Source: an uncultured Tissierellia bacterium (GTDB taxonomy: Bacteria; Bacillota; Clostridia; Tissierellales; Peptoniphilaceae). From it: a stretch of 64,000 bases of DNA. The position numbers were made by a program, and so were the translations under genes. The stretch lies in the NCBI GenBank assembly GCA_947253765.1, contig CAMYAK010000001.1, forward strand, positions 124,001-188,000, in the 5' to 3' direction. The notes under the pieces were generated by a model. That model had not been told where the DNA came from and made no database searches. It saw only the letters and a program-made list of their open reading frames with translations. Below are positions 17,581 through 26,114 of the stretch, in pieces; the stretch's first letter is position 1, and every line of letters begins with the position of its first letter.

Positions 17581-17622
17581 TGCTCAAAGGCTTAGCCCCT
17601 TATGGGTTTCAGCCTTTGAGCA
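17581..17622. repeat. 12-bp perfect inverted repeat upstream of the small peptide
   Basis: TGCTCAAAGGCT (17581-17592) is repeated inverted as AGCCTTTGAGCA (17611-17622). On the plus strand it is followed by CTATCTTTATTATTT and could act as a terminator or the end of an antisense RNA. On the minus strand it would fold in the leader of the small peptide message. Confidence 0.6.
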
Positions 17623-17688
17623 CTATCTTTATTATTTATAAAATCCGCCGTTACTATTTTCTCATATTGAACCCTGTCAATGACCTTT

Positions 17689-18444
17689 TTAATATTTAGT
17701 ATAATCCGGAGACAATTTTCTCAAACAAAAAACGCAATAAATCATAAGAAGGCCCACAAATAAACTTACCAAAGCGATTTCCAGCCCCGTTTCGCTGATA
17801 TTCAAGGATTTGGCAAATTCAGCATTGGTCTTTTCAATCACCGACAATGAATTATTCAAGCTGTGAAAAACAATGCAGGGAATTAAACTTCCCCCCTTGT
17901 AGAAGAGTGTGACGAGGGTAAAGCCCACAGCAATAGCGAAAACAACCTGGAGGGCGGTGCTGACCAGCTCAGACCCGTTGAGCAAATTAATAAAATGCCC
18001 TATGCCGAAAGTAAGAGAGGAAACTATAATGGCTTCTTTAAGGCTTTTTTTTGCCATACCTAAAAAGAGGAAGCCCCTGAAAATGATCTCTTCAAGAAAT
18101 CCCACACACAGCATGCTTATTATAAAAAGAATTGTTTCAAGCTTGCTGTAATGAAATTCAATGCCCCCTATGAGTCCGAAGCAGGCAATGAAAATTAAGG
18201 GAATAAAGAACCAGGCTTTTTTCAGGGGATAGCCGGGTTTTATAAGTCCATATTTTTTATTCAAACCTTGACTGAATATCCAAGTCAAGAGCACGAAGAA
18301 AAGTACAAGATGAAAAAGTGCCGGAATCAATTTGTTGATGCCTATCATGGCACTGACATTTTCCGCCACAACCGTCCCGACCACATAAATAAGGATCATG
18401 AGCAGGGCAAAAGATACTTGGTCTTTCTCATAGAGTCTTTTCAT
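17689..18444 (-). CDS. CPBP family intramembrane glutamic endopeptidase
   Basis: Integral membrane protease of the CAAX/ABI family, 251 residues with about seven membrane helices. The signature EEIIFRGFLF (catalytic Glu-Glu near residue 113) and the later histidines FGIGHFINLLNG and CIVFHSLNN are present. Bacterial members are tied to bacteriocin self-immunity and envelope functions, but no bacteriocin gene is nearby. The ATG has GAGAGGCGG upstream. Probably monocistronic. Confidence 0.83.
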   Translation of the reverse strand: MKRLYEKDQVSFALLMILIYVVGTVVAENVSAMIGINKLIPALFHLVLFFVLLTWIFSQGLNKKYGLIKPGYPLKKAWFFIPLIFIACFGLIGGIEFHYSKLETILFIISMLCVGFLEEIIFRGFLFLGMAKKSLKEAIIVSSLTFGIGHFINLLNGSELVSTALQVVFAIAVGFTLVTLFYKGGSLIPCIVFHSLNNSLSVIEKTNAEFAKSLNISETGLEIALVSLFVGLLMIYCVFCLRKLSPDYTKY

Positions 18445-18476
18445 ATAGACCGCCTCTCAAAAATTCATATTGTAAA

Positions 18477-19034
18477 TTAATCGATGGTTTTAATCACCTT
18501 ACAGGGGTTTCCCACTGCAAGAGAGTTGTCAGGTATGTCCCTTACTACAACGCTGCCGGCCCCAATTACCACATTGTTCCCGATTGTTACTCCCGGACAC
18601 ACATGAACGCCTGCCCCTATCCAAACATCACTGCCAACTTTAATGGGTTTTGCATATTCAAGAGCTTTACTCCTACTCTTTACATCAGTTGGATGACCCG
18701 ATGTATAAAATCCACAATGAGGGCCTATCATAACTCTATCACCAAAGCTGACTCCTCCGGCATCCAATATCACAAGTTCATGATTGGCATAAAAATTATC
18801 CCCAATCTCAATCCTATAACCATAATCACACCAAAAATCCGACTCTATATGAAAATCCTTTCCCGTCTTGCCAAATAAGGTCCGTAAAATGCTATACCTT
18901 CTCTCTAAATTTGATGGCTTAGTATTGTTGAACTCGTAGCACAGATCCTTCGCATATGCCATTTCTTTTAAAAGAATTTCATCAATATCAGTAATGTATA
19001 ATTCTCCGTTAATCATTTTCTCTTTTTCCGTCAT
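18477..19034 (-). CDS. Sugar O-acetyltransferase (hexapeptide-repeat)
   Basis: Maltose/galactoside acetyltransferase type enzyme of 185 residues, transferring acetyl from acetyl-CoA to a sugar hydroxyl. The N-terminal Mac domain (MINGELYITDIDEILLKEMAYA) is followed by left-handed beta-helix repeats (IGDNFYANHELVILDAGG; WIGAGVHVCPGVTIGNNVVIGAG) and the catalytic His in SGHPTDVKSRSKALEYAKPI. The physiological acceptor is unknown. It stands alone between a protease gene and a gene-poor stretch. Confidence 0.88.
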   Translation of the reverse strand: MTEKEKMINGELYITDIDEILLKEMAYAKDLCYEFNNTKPSNLERRYSILRTLFGKTGKDFHIESDFWCDYGYRIEIGDNFYANHELVILDAGGVSFGDRVMIGPHCGFYTSGHPTDVKSRSKALEYAKPIKVGSDVWIGAGVHVCPGVTIGNNVVIGAGSVVVRDIPDNSLAVGNPCKVIKTID

Positions 19035-19266
19035 ACTCCACTCCAGTTATATATCTATACTATATTTTTTAAAATTAAGGCCTCGTATGGTTCAAACTAA
19101 TCTGATAAAAATTCCCTTCGATAAATTCCTCCATAAAGAATCCGAATGATCTTTATTGATTCTCTAAAAAATACTTTCAGTGATTTTACCACATTAAGAA
19201 GATTAAGTGTTTTGGCATAAATTCTTTGTGGACAAAAATTATCAGCCTAGACCGGTGGCGCCTCTT

Positions 19267-19520
19267 CTATTTAATCTCTGAGATCACTTTCTTGGCATAG
19301 GAACACACGGGTGTTACCTTGGCTCCCTCATTACCGGCTCGCTCAACTACATTCAAACCAGCTTCCGGGAAATGCCCTTCCCGCCATAGGCAGGATCCAC
19401 CTCGGTATGGGTAATTGTCCATTCCCTGTCGGATATCTGAACTTGGCAAAACCCTACTGTCTTTTCCCCGTCATAGGCTGCAGCTCTTTGCTTGTCCCTC
19501 TCAAAAATAATTTTTATCAT
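19267..19520 (-). pseudogene. Frameshifted GNAT (YjdJ-like) N-acetyltransferase
   Basis: The frame starting at 19520 reads MIKIIFERDKQRAAAYDGEK and reaches GGKGISRKLV before a TGA near 19357. One base out of frame it resumes as LNVVERAGNEGAKVTPVCSYA. Together these form a normal small GNAT of the YjdJ type, with the acetyl-CoA loop G-G-K-G-I-S and the C-terminal VCSYAK. A single missing T would explain the break. It could be a real pseudogene or an assembly error. The 230 bp upstream hold nothing recognisable. Confidence 0.7.
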
Positions 19521-19521
19521 A

Positions 19522-20034
19522 CTATATTGATCTCCTTATTTTCTTCCATTCCTCCAATAAATTCTCCATGCTATATCTTGCGTTTGCAGGACTTGTTGAA
19601 GGAAGCTTGACTCCCCTGATCCTGCTCTCTTTTTCATGATATTTCTGATAATAGCGATACGATGTTGCCCCGTTACAAAAGACCTGACGAATATTGGCAG
19701 TGGCAAAAATCTTCTTCAGGTCACTTGGAATCACATTTCTAATACTTGCATCACTTGATCCCACAATATCACATTGGTAGATGCTGTCATACATTGCGAT
19801 CTTGTGACGAAGAAGAAAATCTCGTCGCCCCTCAATTGTATTAGGAACGCTTTCATTAAAAAGCGCCTCCATAAGGGGCCAGAAGCGATTATATGGATGT
19901 CCATAAAAAAATCCGTATTCCCGTGTTTTGACAGACGGAAAAGACCCCAAAATCAGGATCTTCGAATCTTCACGATAAAGGGGTTCCAATGGATGTACTA
20001 TTGTTTTAATGGCAGGCTCTTCTCTTTGAGGCAT
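19522..20034 (-). CDS. DNA-deoxyinosine glycosylase (UDG family 6-like)
   Basis: Member of the uracil-DNA glycosylase superfamily, of the hypoxanthine-DNA glycosylase branch, 170 residues. ILGSFPSVKTREYGFFYGHPYNRFW is the characteristic first motif, FCNGATSYRYY the middle strand and LPSTSPANARY the third. It would excise deaminated adenine (hypoxanthine) in base-excision repair. It sits directly next to the alkyl-repair gene ogt, so the pair forms a small DNA-damage cluster. Start ATG at 20034 with GAAGGAATG upstream. Confidence 0.87.
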   Translation of the reverse strand: MPQREEPAIKTIVHPLEPLYREDSKILILGSFPSVKTREYGFFYGHPYNRFWPLMEALFNESVPNTIEGRRDFLLRHKIAMYDSIYQCDIVGSSDASIRNVIPSDLKKIFATANIRQVFCNGATSYRYYQKYHEKESRIRGVKLPSTSPANARYSMENLLEEWKKIRRSI

Positions 20035-20067
20035 CTAAAATCATTCCTTCCCATAAATTTATTGCTT

Positions 20068-20595
20068 TCAAAAGCTTTTATCCTGACTCTCTTTGCCTAT
20101 ATCAATGCCCTCATGTTCAAGCAGCCACAACTTTTTCTCTAAACCCCCTGCATATCCGGTCAAATTTCCATCTCCACCTACTACACGATGGCATGGAATG
20201 ATCAGTGAAAGGGGATTGTGGCCTACAGCTCCTCCCACTGCCTGAGGGGACATCCTCTTCAATCCGTTTTTATTGGCAAGCCTTCTCGCAATTTCTCCAT
20301 AAGTCATTGTCTCACCGTAAGGAATTGTCAGCAAGATTTTCCACACCCCTTTGCGAAATTTTGTGGTCTTAATTGATAAGTCCGGTGTAAATCCCGGATC
20401 GCTTCCGCTGAAATAAATATCCAGCCATTCGACAGTTTTCCCAAATATCGGACGGAATTCTTCAAGGGTTTCTACCCCTTTTATGGTATCTGCAAAATAT
20501 TTCTGTCCCTCAAACCATAGTCCGACCAGTCTATCCCCCTCAGATGCCAATAAAATGTCGCCAAGAGGTGACTTGTAGTGGTAAGTATAAAACAT
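20068..20595 (-). CDS. ogt: Methylated-DNA--protein-cysteine methyltransferase
   Basis: Suicide repair protein that moves methyl groups from O6-methylguanine onto its own cysteine. The active site IIPCHRVVG and the helix-turn-helix segment PYGETMTYGEIARRLANK are intact, with the usual C-terminal GGLEKKLWLLEHEG. The frame is open to 20682, but the ATG at 20595 (MFYTYHYKSPLGD) has TAGGAGGACCA directly upstream, so that is the start. It is followed closely by the deoxyinosine glycosylase, suggesting joint expression. Confidence 0.92.
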   Translation of the reverse strand: MFYTYHYKSPLGDILLASEGDRLVGLWFEGQKYFADTIKGVETLEEFRPIFGKTVEWLDIYFSGSDPGFTPDLSIKTTKFRKGVWKILLTIPYGETMTYGEIARRLANKNGLKRMSPQAVGGAVGHNPLSLIIPCHRVVGGDGNLTGYAGGLEKKLWLLEHEGIDIGKESQDKSF

Positions 20596-20635
20596 TGGTC
20601 CTCCTAAAACTTTGTCATATATCCCAATGCTGCCT

Positions 20636-21055
20636 TTATACACGGTCAGCGCATTTTTTAAGGGCAAGCAATAAAAGCACAATGCCTATGCCTGTCAGAA
20701 TATGCCCCAATCCCGCTACTCCCGATATGGCAAAATCCGACGATTTGCTGAGTTCCACTCCCAACACTTGGACAATTCCTCGAATCAACATAGTTGCTGC
20801 CAATATTGGCAGTCCTATATTGTAGGCTATCATAAAAATACGGAAGTTTTTCTCTTTTTCAAGCTCCATGTTTTGAGAGAATATTGCAACTAATAGGAAG
20901 ACCAACATGCCCAAAACAAAAAGATGTGTGTGGACCTTGCCCAAGGCGGTCGGCCCCGCAAAGCCCTTCCACTTGGTAAACTCGCGAAAAAACACCCCGG
21001 CGAGCGTAGCAGCTGCAGCATAAATAAGGGCCAGGTTAAAATACTTCTTTTTCAT
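20636..21055 (-). CDS. DUF2871 family membrane protein
   Basis: A 139-residue integral membrane protein with four hydrophobic helices (about 7-25, 42-61, 74-95, 113-133) and conserved histidines (LGKVHTHLFVLGM; GLGHILTGIG). This pattern matches DUF2871, whose function is unknown. The start overlaps the end of the upstream membrane-protein gene, with AAAGGAG inside that gene, so the two are coupled. It probably shares the TTGAACA-operator promoter. Confidence 0.75.
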   Translation of the reverse strand: MKKKYFNLALIYAAAATLAGVFFREFTKWKGFAGPTALGKVHTHLFVLGMLVFLLVAIFSQNMELEKEKNFRIFMIAYNIGLPILAATMLIRGIVQVLGVELSKSSDFAISGVAGLGHILTGIGIVLLLLALKKCADRV

Positions 21056-21721
21056 TTATTCTATCTCCTTTTTCATGGTATTGTATCCGATCAAAACTGT
21101 CCACACGTAAGCGCAAGTCTTGGGAACCATGAGGGCCCCAATGGCCGGTATGGTGTCTGAAAAAATAACTACCGGGATATAAAAGGCGAAGCTGAGGACA
21201 ATGGTGAGCCATAGATTCCTAAAGTTTCGGTCTTTATTCTCTCTTGCCGACTTGTAAAAGAGGACAATTATAAGGAAACCAAGGAGTGCAAACGGAATAT
21301 TCCTGTATATTCCCCAAGATAATGGGGGCTTTGGACTGAACCAATCGTTTTGCGGCAGGAGCGATAGGAGTGCCCTGGCCCCCGAAAGGGCCAGGACTAT
21401 GAATGTGAGCACTTTTTTTCCGCTTATTTTATAGCGTTCTCTCCACACATAATAGAGCAGGACGTAAAATATGGTCATGGTAATGGAGGTAATGAGTTTT
21501 CCCATGCCAAGGGCCTCAGTATATGAGGCCAGTCCTGTTGTATTGAGGGCCAAGGCTCTTGGGACCAGGTGAAAGGAATCCCCAAATCCCAAAATCACAG
21601 CCATGACCCCAAATAAAAGGAACTGCTTTCTTCCCTTGCTTCCTCTGATCATTTTTATCCCGAGAAAAATGACCAAGCTTAAGTAGAAAAGATCAAAAAG
21701 AGTTTCAAAAACTGCCTGCAT
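21056..21721 (-). CDS. Polytopic membrane protein of unknown function
   Basis: A 221-residue protein with about seven predicted membrane helices and few charged loops. A conserved-looking segment FGDSFHLVPRALAL lies near residue 48. I do not recognise the family with certainty. AAAGGAGG lies before the ATG, and the gene is the first of a two-gene membrane operon with the DUF2871 protein. Its promoter carries a perfect palindromic operator, so it is probably induced by a small molecule through a TetR-like repressor that is not in the window. Confidence 0.65.
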   Translation of the reverse strand: MQAVFETLFDLFYLSLVIFLGIKMIRGSKGRKQFLLFGVMAVILGFGDSFHLVPRALALNTTGLASYTEALGMGKLITSITMTIFYVLLYYVWRERYKISGKKVLTFIVLALSGARALLSLLPQNDWFSPKPPLSWGIYRNIPFALLGFLIIVLFYKSARENKDRNFRNLWLTIVLSFAFYIPVVIFSDTIPAIGALMVPKTCAYVWTVLIGYNTMKKEIE

Positions 21722-21740
21722 ATGAAAGCACCTCCTTTAT

Positions 21741-21788
21741 TTGAACATTGTTCAATTAAATATTATTCCTTTATATGCCGGGTGTCAA
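21741..21788 (-). promoter_or_regulatory. Promoter with TTGAACA palindromic operator
   Basis: TTGAACATTGTTCAA (21741-21755) is a perfect palindrome around one central base. On the minus strand TTGACA, a 17-bp spacer and TAATAT (21760-21765) lie upstream, placing the inferred start near 21753, inside the palindrome. A repressor bound there would block initiation. The shape is TetR-like; the regulator gene is not seen. Confidence 0.65.
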
Positions 21789-21822
21789 GGAGAATTTACA
21801 AAGGCCTCTAAAAAAAGGCAAA

Positions 21823-21860
21823 TAAAAAAAAGCAATCCACGGTTTCCCCATGGACTGCTT
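21823..21860 (-). terminator. Terminator of the ABC exporter operon
   Basis: AGCAATCCA (21831-21839) pairs with TGGACTGCT (21851-21859). On the minus strand it is followed by eight T residues. It lies about 170 bp after the last ABC gene; the space between (21861-22028) holds a short open frame ending IGRENAVSKAVIDAIK with no convincing start. Confidence 0.7.
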
Positions 21861-22028
21861 CCTTAACTATTATCCTGTTTTACTTAATGGCATCAATTAC
21901 CGCTTTTGATACCGCATTCTCACGGCCTATAAAAGGGATTACTTTCCCCATCCTTATGGAAAGGCCTTTTCCTGCCAAAAACAGCGCTTTGGTCAATGTG
22001 GACACAATTGTAAAAGATGCCCTTTGGT

Positions 22029-23774
22029 CTACTCCACAATGAGTTTCCAATTTGCCGCCCTTTCCCTTGCTTTTATAAAGTCTGAATATATTCCTTCCTC
22101 TTTAATTAGGTCTTCGTGCTTACCCTCCTGGACAAGGCGCCCGTCGTCAATGACCAGGACCCGGTCCGCTTTTCTCACTGTAGAAAGCCTGTGGGCTATT
22201 GATATTACGGTGTGGCCCTTGGAAAGCTCTGCTATGGCCTGCAAAATTTCACCCTCATTCTCGGGATCGACAGAACTGGTGGCCTCGTCCAAAAGGATGA
22301 TTGGGGCATTTTTTAGGAGGGCTCTGGCAATGGAAATCCTCTGCTTTTCCCCACCTGATAGCGAGTTTCCTCCCTCTCCGACCATTGTATTATAGCCATC
22401 CGGAAGGTCCATGATAAAGCTGTGGCACCTGGCTTTTTTTGCTGCATCGATGATCTCTTCATGGCTCGCCTCGGGCTTTGCAAATCGAATATTGTTTTCT
22501 ATTGTGTCTTGGAAAAGATAGACATCCTGGAAGACCAGGGACAGGTTCTTGAGAAGGCTCTCCACCTTATAATCCCTAATATCTATATCCCCCATGCGTA
22601 TAGCACCATTGTCCACATCATAGAAGCGGGATATCAAATTGATGATTGTGCTTTTGCCTGAACCTGACGGTCCGACAATTGCCGTCTTTGTACCTTGGGA
22701 AATGGTAAATGACAAGTCCTTTAAAACCGGCTTTCTTTTGTCATAACTGAAGCTGACTTTGTCAAAAACTATATCCCGGTTTTCCATGTTTTCCACGTGA
22801 CCGTCTTTAAGCTCCGGAATATCCAAAACCTCTTCCAAATAAAGCATATTGGCAGGGTTTTTGACCATCAGGATTGCCGCGTTTTCAAGCGGTTTCAGGC
22901 CTCCGAAAAGCATAAATCCAGCAGCCGAAACGGTAAGGGCATGGGGTAAGAGGACCTGCCCCTTTGTGTATAGGTAGCATGAATATAGGGTTACCAGAAT
23001 GCTTGAAATGTTGATTAAGCTGGTAAATACTCTTGACCAAATGACAAATACTATTTCGAAATGCACCTGGGCCTGCCTAAGATTTTCAGCTGAGTTTTTC
23101 AACTCAGAATGGATTTCCTCGACAACACCTGCATCTGCCAATGGAAAGCTCCTCAAGACCGGTGTCCCTGAAATACTGTCTATGAGGGCATCGCTCAACC
23201 TTGTAATTGCAGCGTGTTCACAAGTAACCTCTTTTTCTGACAGCTTTGTCATAATATATACGCAAGACCAGATCAGTCCCAGGCAAAATAGGGTCAGGAG
23301 GCCAATTTTTATATTCACTCCCAACATTCCAAGCAAAAGGAAGAAGGAGGTCGAAACGCCTGAAATACTGAAGTCTATGCTCATTGACGAATAGTTTTCA
23401 AGGCTCTTCATAACATGGGTAAAGGCCGCCATAATCCTTGACAGGCTCTGTTCGGCAAAGTAACCCAATGGGGCTTTTTTGAGTTTTTCTCCCATCTCGA
23501 GGCGATAATCCTTGAAAATCCCAAAAAACACACCGTCACTTAGGCTGCTCTTGGCCCAACTCGTTAGAAAGTTGAAGAGGAATGAAGCCAATATGACCAG
23601 GAAGATTATTTGAATATGACGGTTCGTTGTCTCTCCCAACCAGTTGAATGCCAAGAATAAGGCAAAAAAGCTAATTAAGACCGAGACCTTTTGAAGAAAA
23701 ATGAGGGCCATTCCGGCCTTTAGGCGATTTTTATATTTGCCGGCTAATTTTAAAGATATTTTAATAAAATTCAT
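22029..23774 (-). CDS. ABC exporter half-transporter, second subunit
   Basis: A 581-residue fused permease/ATPase. Six membrane helices occupy about residues 1-310; the nucleotide-binding domain has Walker A GPSGSGKSTIINLISR, signature LSGGEKQRISIARALLK, Walker B IILLDEATSSVD and H-loop SIAHRLSTV. Three bases separate it from the upstream partner, so the two should form a heterodimeric exporter. Similar pairs (YbtPQ/IrtAB-like or drug exporters) move siderophores or toxic compounds; the substrate is not evident here. Confidence 0.88.
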   Translation of the reverse strand: MNFIKISLKLAGKYKNRLKAGMALIFLQKVSVLISFFALFLAFNWLGETTNRHIQIIFLVILASFLFNFLTSWAKSSLSDGVFFGIFKDYRLEMGEKLKKAPLGYFAEQSLSRIMAAFTHVMKSLENYSSMSIDFSISGVSTSFFLLLGMLGVNIKIGLLTLFCLGLIWSCVYIMTKLSEKEVTCEHAAITRLSDALIDSISGTPVLRSFPLADAGVVEEIHSELKNSAENLRQAQVHFEIVFVIWSRVFTSLINISSILVTLYSCYLYTKGQVLLPHALTVSAAGFMLFGGLKPLENAAILMVKNPANMLYLEEVLDIPELKDGHVENMENRDIVFDKVSFSYDKRKPVLKDLSFTISQGTKTAIVGPSGSGKSTIINLISRFYDVDNGAIRMGDIDIRDYKVESLLKNLSLVFQDVYLFQDTIENNIRFAKPEASHEEIIDAAKKARCHSFIMDLPDGYNTMVGEGGNSLSGGEKQRISIARALLKNAPIILLDEATSSVDPENEGEILQAIAELSKGHTVISIAHRLSTVRKADRVLVIDDGRLVQEGKHEDLIKEEGIYSDFIKARERAANWKLIVE

Positions 23775-23777
23775 GAC

Positions 23778-25628
23778 CTATTCCTCCCCCAAATATTTTT
23801 TCCAAAGGCTTGCATATAGTGGCGTTTTCAGTAGGTCTTCGTGCCTTCCTTTAGCCAAGATTCGGCCCTTGTCTATCAGGATTATCTGTTGTGCCTGCTT
23901 TATGGTGTTAAGTCTGTGAGCTACCATTATTAGGTTTTTGCCCTTTATAAGCTCAGATATCGCTTCCTGTATAAGTGCTTCGTTTTCCGGATCGGCATAG
24001 GCGGTGGCTTCATCCAAAATAATTGTTGATGCGGGTTTTAGTATTGCTCTGGCAAGTGTTATTCTCTGGCGTTCTCCTCCTGACATGGCCCCACCCGCTT
24101 CTCCGGCCTTGGTGTCATATCCCGCAGGCAGGTTCATAATAAACTCATGACAGTGAGCGGCTTTTGCTGCCCTTATGATCTCATCTTCCTCTGCATCGGG
24201 CTTACCCAGGCGAATGTTGTCCCTTATACTTACGTCAAAGAGGAAGTTGTCTTGTGAAACGTAAGAAATTTCTTCGGCCAGCTGTTTAAATGAGAGGTCC
24301 TCAATATCAATTCCGCCAATGGAGATGCAGCCTGATGATCGGTCCCAGAATCCCGCGAGGAGTTTAGCGATTGTTGATTTTCCGCCTCCTGAAGGTCCTA
24401 CCAGGGCGGTAAGTTCTCCCGGCTTGGTCTCGAATGAAATATTATGTAAGACCTCATTTTCGTCGTTGTAGGAAAAGCAGACCTTGTCGAATTTTATCCC
24501 CAGATCATGGTCAATATCAGCTCTGATTTCAGGGTCCGGACGTTTTTGCTCCGGCATATCAAGTAACTCCTTTATTTGGATCCAGCTGTTTGATGCCAGC
24601 TGAAAAAGTTCAAAGCTCATCATCATTATGAAGGCTTGGGGGAGTATTGAAATTGGCAAAATAAGTGAGAGCAGCAGAGCTTCAATCCCTATTTGACCTT
24701 GCCCATATAGGTGAAATGCCAAAGGCATGCTTATGAGTTGTGGGGTCATCATGGCGGCAACCATCAGGGCTTGGCCCAGCCAACTTTGCTTCCACCACCT
24801 CATGGTTGAGAAATGATAAAATTTCACCGCATCGGCGAACTTGCCATAGGAGTGCTTGTCCTGCAAAAAGGCCTTGATCACCGGTATTCCCCTTACATAT
24901 TCGGTGCTCCTGTCGGCGACATTGGCATAGCTTGACAGCCATACCGCCATCTTTGCCTGATATTTATACATCATGATTGCCATGCCTATGATGGCGATAG
25001 GCAGGGGGGCAAAAATTGAAAGCCCGATCCTCCAATCCAGCCAAAATAGAATTATGATGCATAATAGCGGATGGAGCATGCGGCTGGGAAATTCCGGCAT
25101 AATGTGGGCAACCCAATCTTCCATTTCCGTTACCCGATCCATAATGATGACCTTGATTTTGCCCACCGGGTTGTCGATCAAATATCCCATAGGAATTTTT
25201 TTCAATCTTTCAAATAGGGTTTGTCTGAGTTTTGCGAGTATTGAAAATGCAGTTTTGTGAGAAATAGTTGTGGAGATTCCGGTTAGTAAAAAATAGATTA
25301 ATAGTGATGCTACTGCTAAAATGGCGTATTTCAAAAGTTCCTCAAAGGCCACCGGGTTGCCCTGGCCCCTTTTTATTAGCCAACCTGCAGCATAGGCGCT
25401 GAAAAAATATGTAGCAAAACTAAAAAGCTCTCCGATGCAGGCCAAAACAATAGAAATCCGCATTCCGGCTTTGTGTTCCGGGGCTATGTTCATAAGTTCC
25501 CGGGTCAGGCCGCCAATGCTGATCTTTTCCTGCTTTTGGCTACGGTTCAGGTCTTCCTCAATCCTGGACATGATCTCTTCGGGCACGTCCAGGTTCAGGC
25601 TCTCGACCTCTTTGATTAAATTGTCCAT
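23778..25628 (-). CDS. ABC exporter half-transporter, first subunit
   Basis: A 616-residue fused permease/ATPase with a cytosolic N-terminal stretch of about 50 residues before the first membrane helix. Walker A GPSGGGKSTIAKLLAG, signature MSGGERQRITLARAILK, Walker B TIILDEATAYADPE and H-loop MVAHRLNTI are intact. The catalytic Glu after Walker B is present in both subunits, so both ATP sites could be active. GAGGAGA precedes the ATG. The promoter upstream carries the GTTAG-CTAAC operator also found before the esterase gene. Confidence 0.88.
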   Translation of the reverse strand: MDNLIKEVESLNLDVPEEIMSRIEEDLNRSQKQEKISIGGLTRELMNIAPEHKAGMRISIVLACIGELFSFATYFFSAYAAGWLIKRGQGNPVAFEELLKYAILAVASLLIYFLLTGISTTISHKTAFSILAKLRQTLFERLKKIPMGYLIDNPVGKIKVIIMDRVTEMEDWVAHIMPEFPSRMLHPLLCIIILFWLDWRIGLSIFAPLPIAIIGMAIMMYKYQAKMAVWLSSYANVADRSTEYVRGIPVIKAFLQDKHSYGKFADAVKFYHFSTMRWWKQSWLGQALMVAAMMTPQLISMPLAFHLYGQGQIGIEALLLSLILPISILPQAFIMMMSFELFQLASNSWIQIKELLDMPEQKRPDPEIRADIDHDLGIKFDKVCFSYNDENEVLHNISFETKPGELTALVGPSGGGKSTIAKLLAGFWDRSSGCISIGGIDIEDLSFKQLAEEISYVSQDNFLFDVSIRDNIRLGKPDAEEDEIIRAAKAAHCHEFIMNLPAGYDTKAGEAGGAMSGGERQRITLARAILKPASTIILDEATAYADPENEALIQEAISELIKGKNLIMVAHRLNTIKQAQQIILIDKGRILAKGRHEDLLKTPLYASLWKKYLGEE

Positions 25629-25680
25629 TTATGTCTCCTCTCGTGTTTATGTTAGTGTTTTTCTTGGTTACGATGTCTTG

Positions 25681-25727
25681 GTTAGCATCTGCTAACATTA
25701 TATTTTCATTTGTTTTTGTTTTCAAGA
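25681..25727 (-). promoter_or_regulatory. Promoter and GTTAG/CTAAC operator of the ABC exporter
   Basis: GTTAGCATCTGCTAAC (25681-25696) is a 16-bp palindrome. On the minus strand it starts one base or less after TATAAT, which is 17 bp downstream of TTGAAA. The operator therefore overlaps the transcription start. The same layout occurs at 30816-30862. Confidence 0.75.
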
Positions 25728-25739
25728 AAATATACAAGA

Positions 25740-25770
25740 GGTCCAAGTTATAACTTCCCTATATGGGAGC
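25740..25770. repeat. 31-bp copy of a nucleoside phosphorylase segment
   Basis: 25740-25770 matches 26361-26391 at 29 of 31 positions. The second copy lies inside the intact nucleoside phosphorylase gene and encodes LPYREVITWT; the first copy encodes the same peptide on the minus strand but has no surrounding gene. It is probably a scrap of a lost paralogue. Confidence 0.65.
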
Positions 25771-25872
25771 ATGTCAAAGGCAGCTAAGAATGGCCGAAAA
25801 GAAGCGACTGAATGATATTGGCAATTACAAAGCCCCATTTATCAGACATTCTTTTGAGTAAGAAACCTCTAA

Positions 25873-26019
25873 AAAACACCTCCTCCGGAAAAGCCTGAGA
25901 TCCCTCAAGAGCCTAAGTCCCCACCAACAGGAGACCTTGGAATTGAAATGTACCTGGCAGCTATTGGGATCAGTTTATTGGGACTCTATCTTATTAAAAA
26001 TAAGAAACGTGAAAGGTAG
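25873..26019 (+). pseudogene. C-terminal remnant of a sortase-anchored surface protein
   Basis: An open stretch with no start reads PPPEKPEIPQEPKSPPTGD, then a hydrophobic helix (YLAAIGISLLGLYLI) and the basic end KNKKRER before the stop. Pro-rich linker, (L)PxTG-like PPTGD, membrane helix and basic tail are the layout of a cell-wall sorting signal. The N-terminal part of the gene is missing and stops lie just upstream. A terminator follows at 26062. Confidence 0.6.
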
Positions 26020-26061
26020 TCTTTCGGCTTTGAAAATTGAATAAATGAATGTTCATTTGAA

Positions 26062-26094
26062 AAGGGCTTGCGAGTGAAATCGCAAGCCCTTTTT
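26062..26094. terminator. Bidirectional terminator
   Basis: AGGGCTTGCGA pairs with TCGCAAGCCCT around a short loop, with TTTTT on the plus side and TTTTC on the minus side. It can end both the nucleoside phosphorylase message and the old surface-protein message. Confidence 0.85.
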
Positions 26095-26114
26095 ATAAAT
26101 ATTTCAGCTCTTTG

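Noticed and set aside
21861..22028. Open frame ending GRENAVSKAVIDAIK after the exporter gene
   Set aside because: Coding-like ending but no ATG with a ribosome binding site and no recognised family; not listed as a gene.
25793..25864. Short plus-strand frame MAEKKRLNDIGNYKAPFIRH
   Set aside because: 23 codons, no ribosome binding site and no known family; probably chance or further debris.
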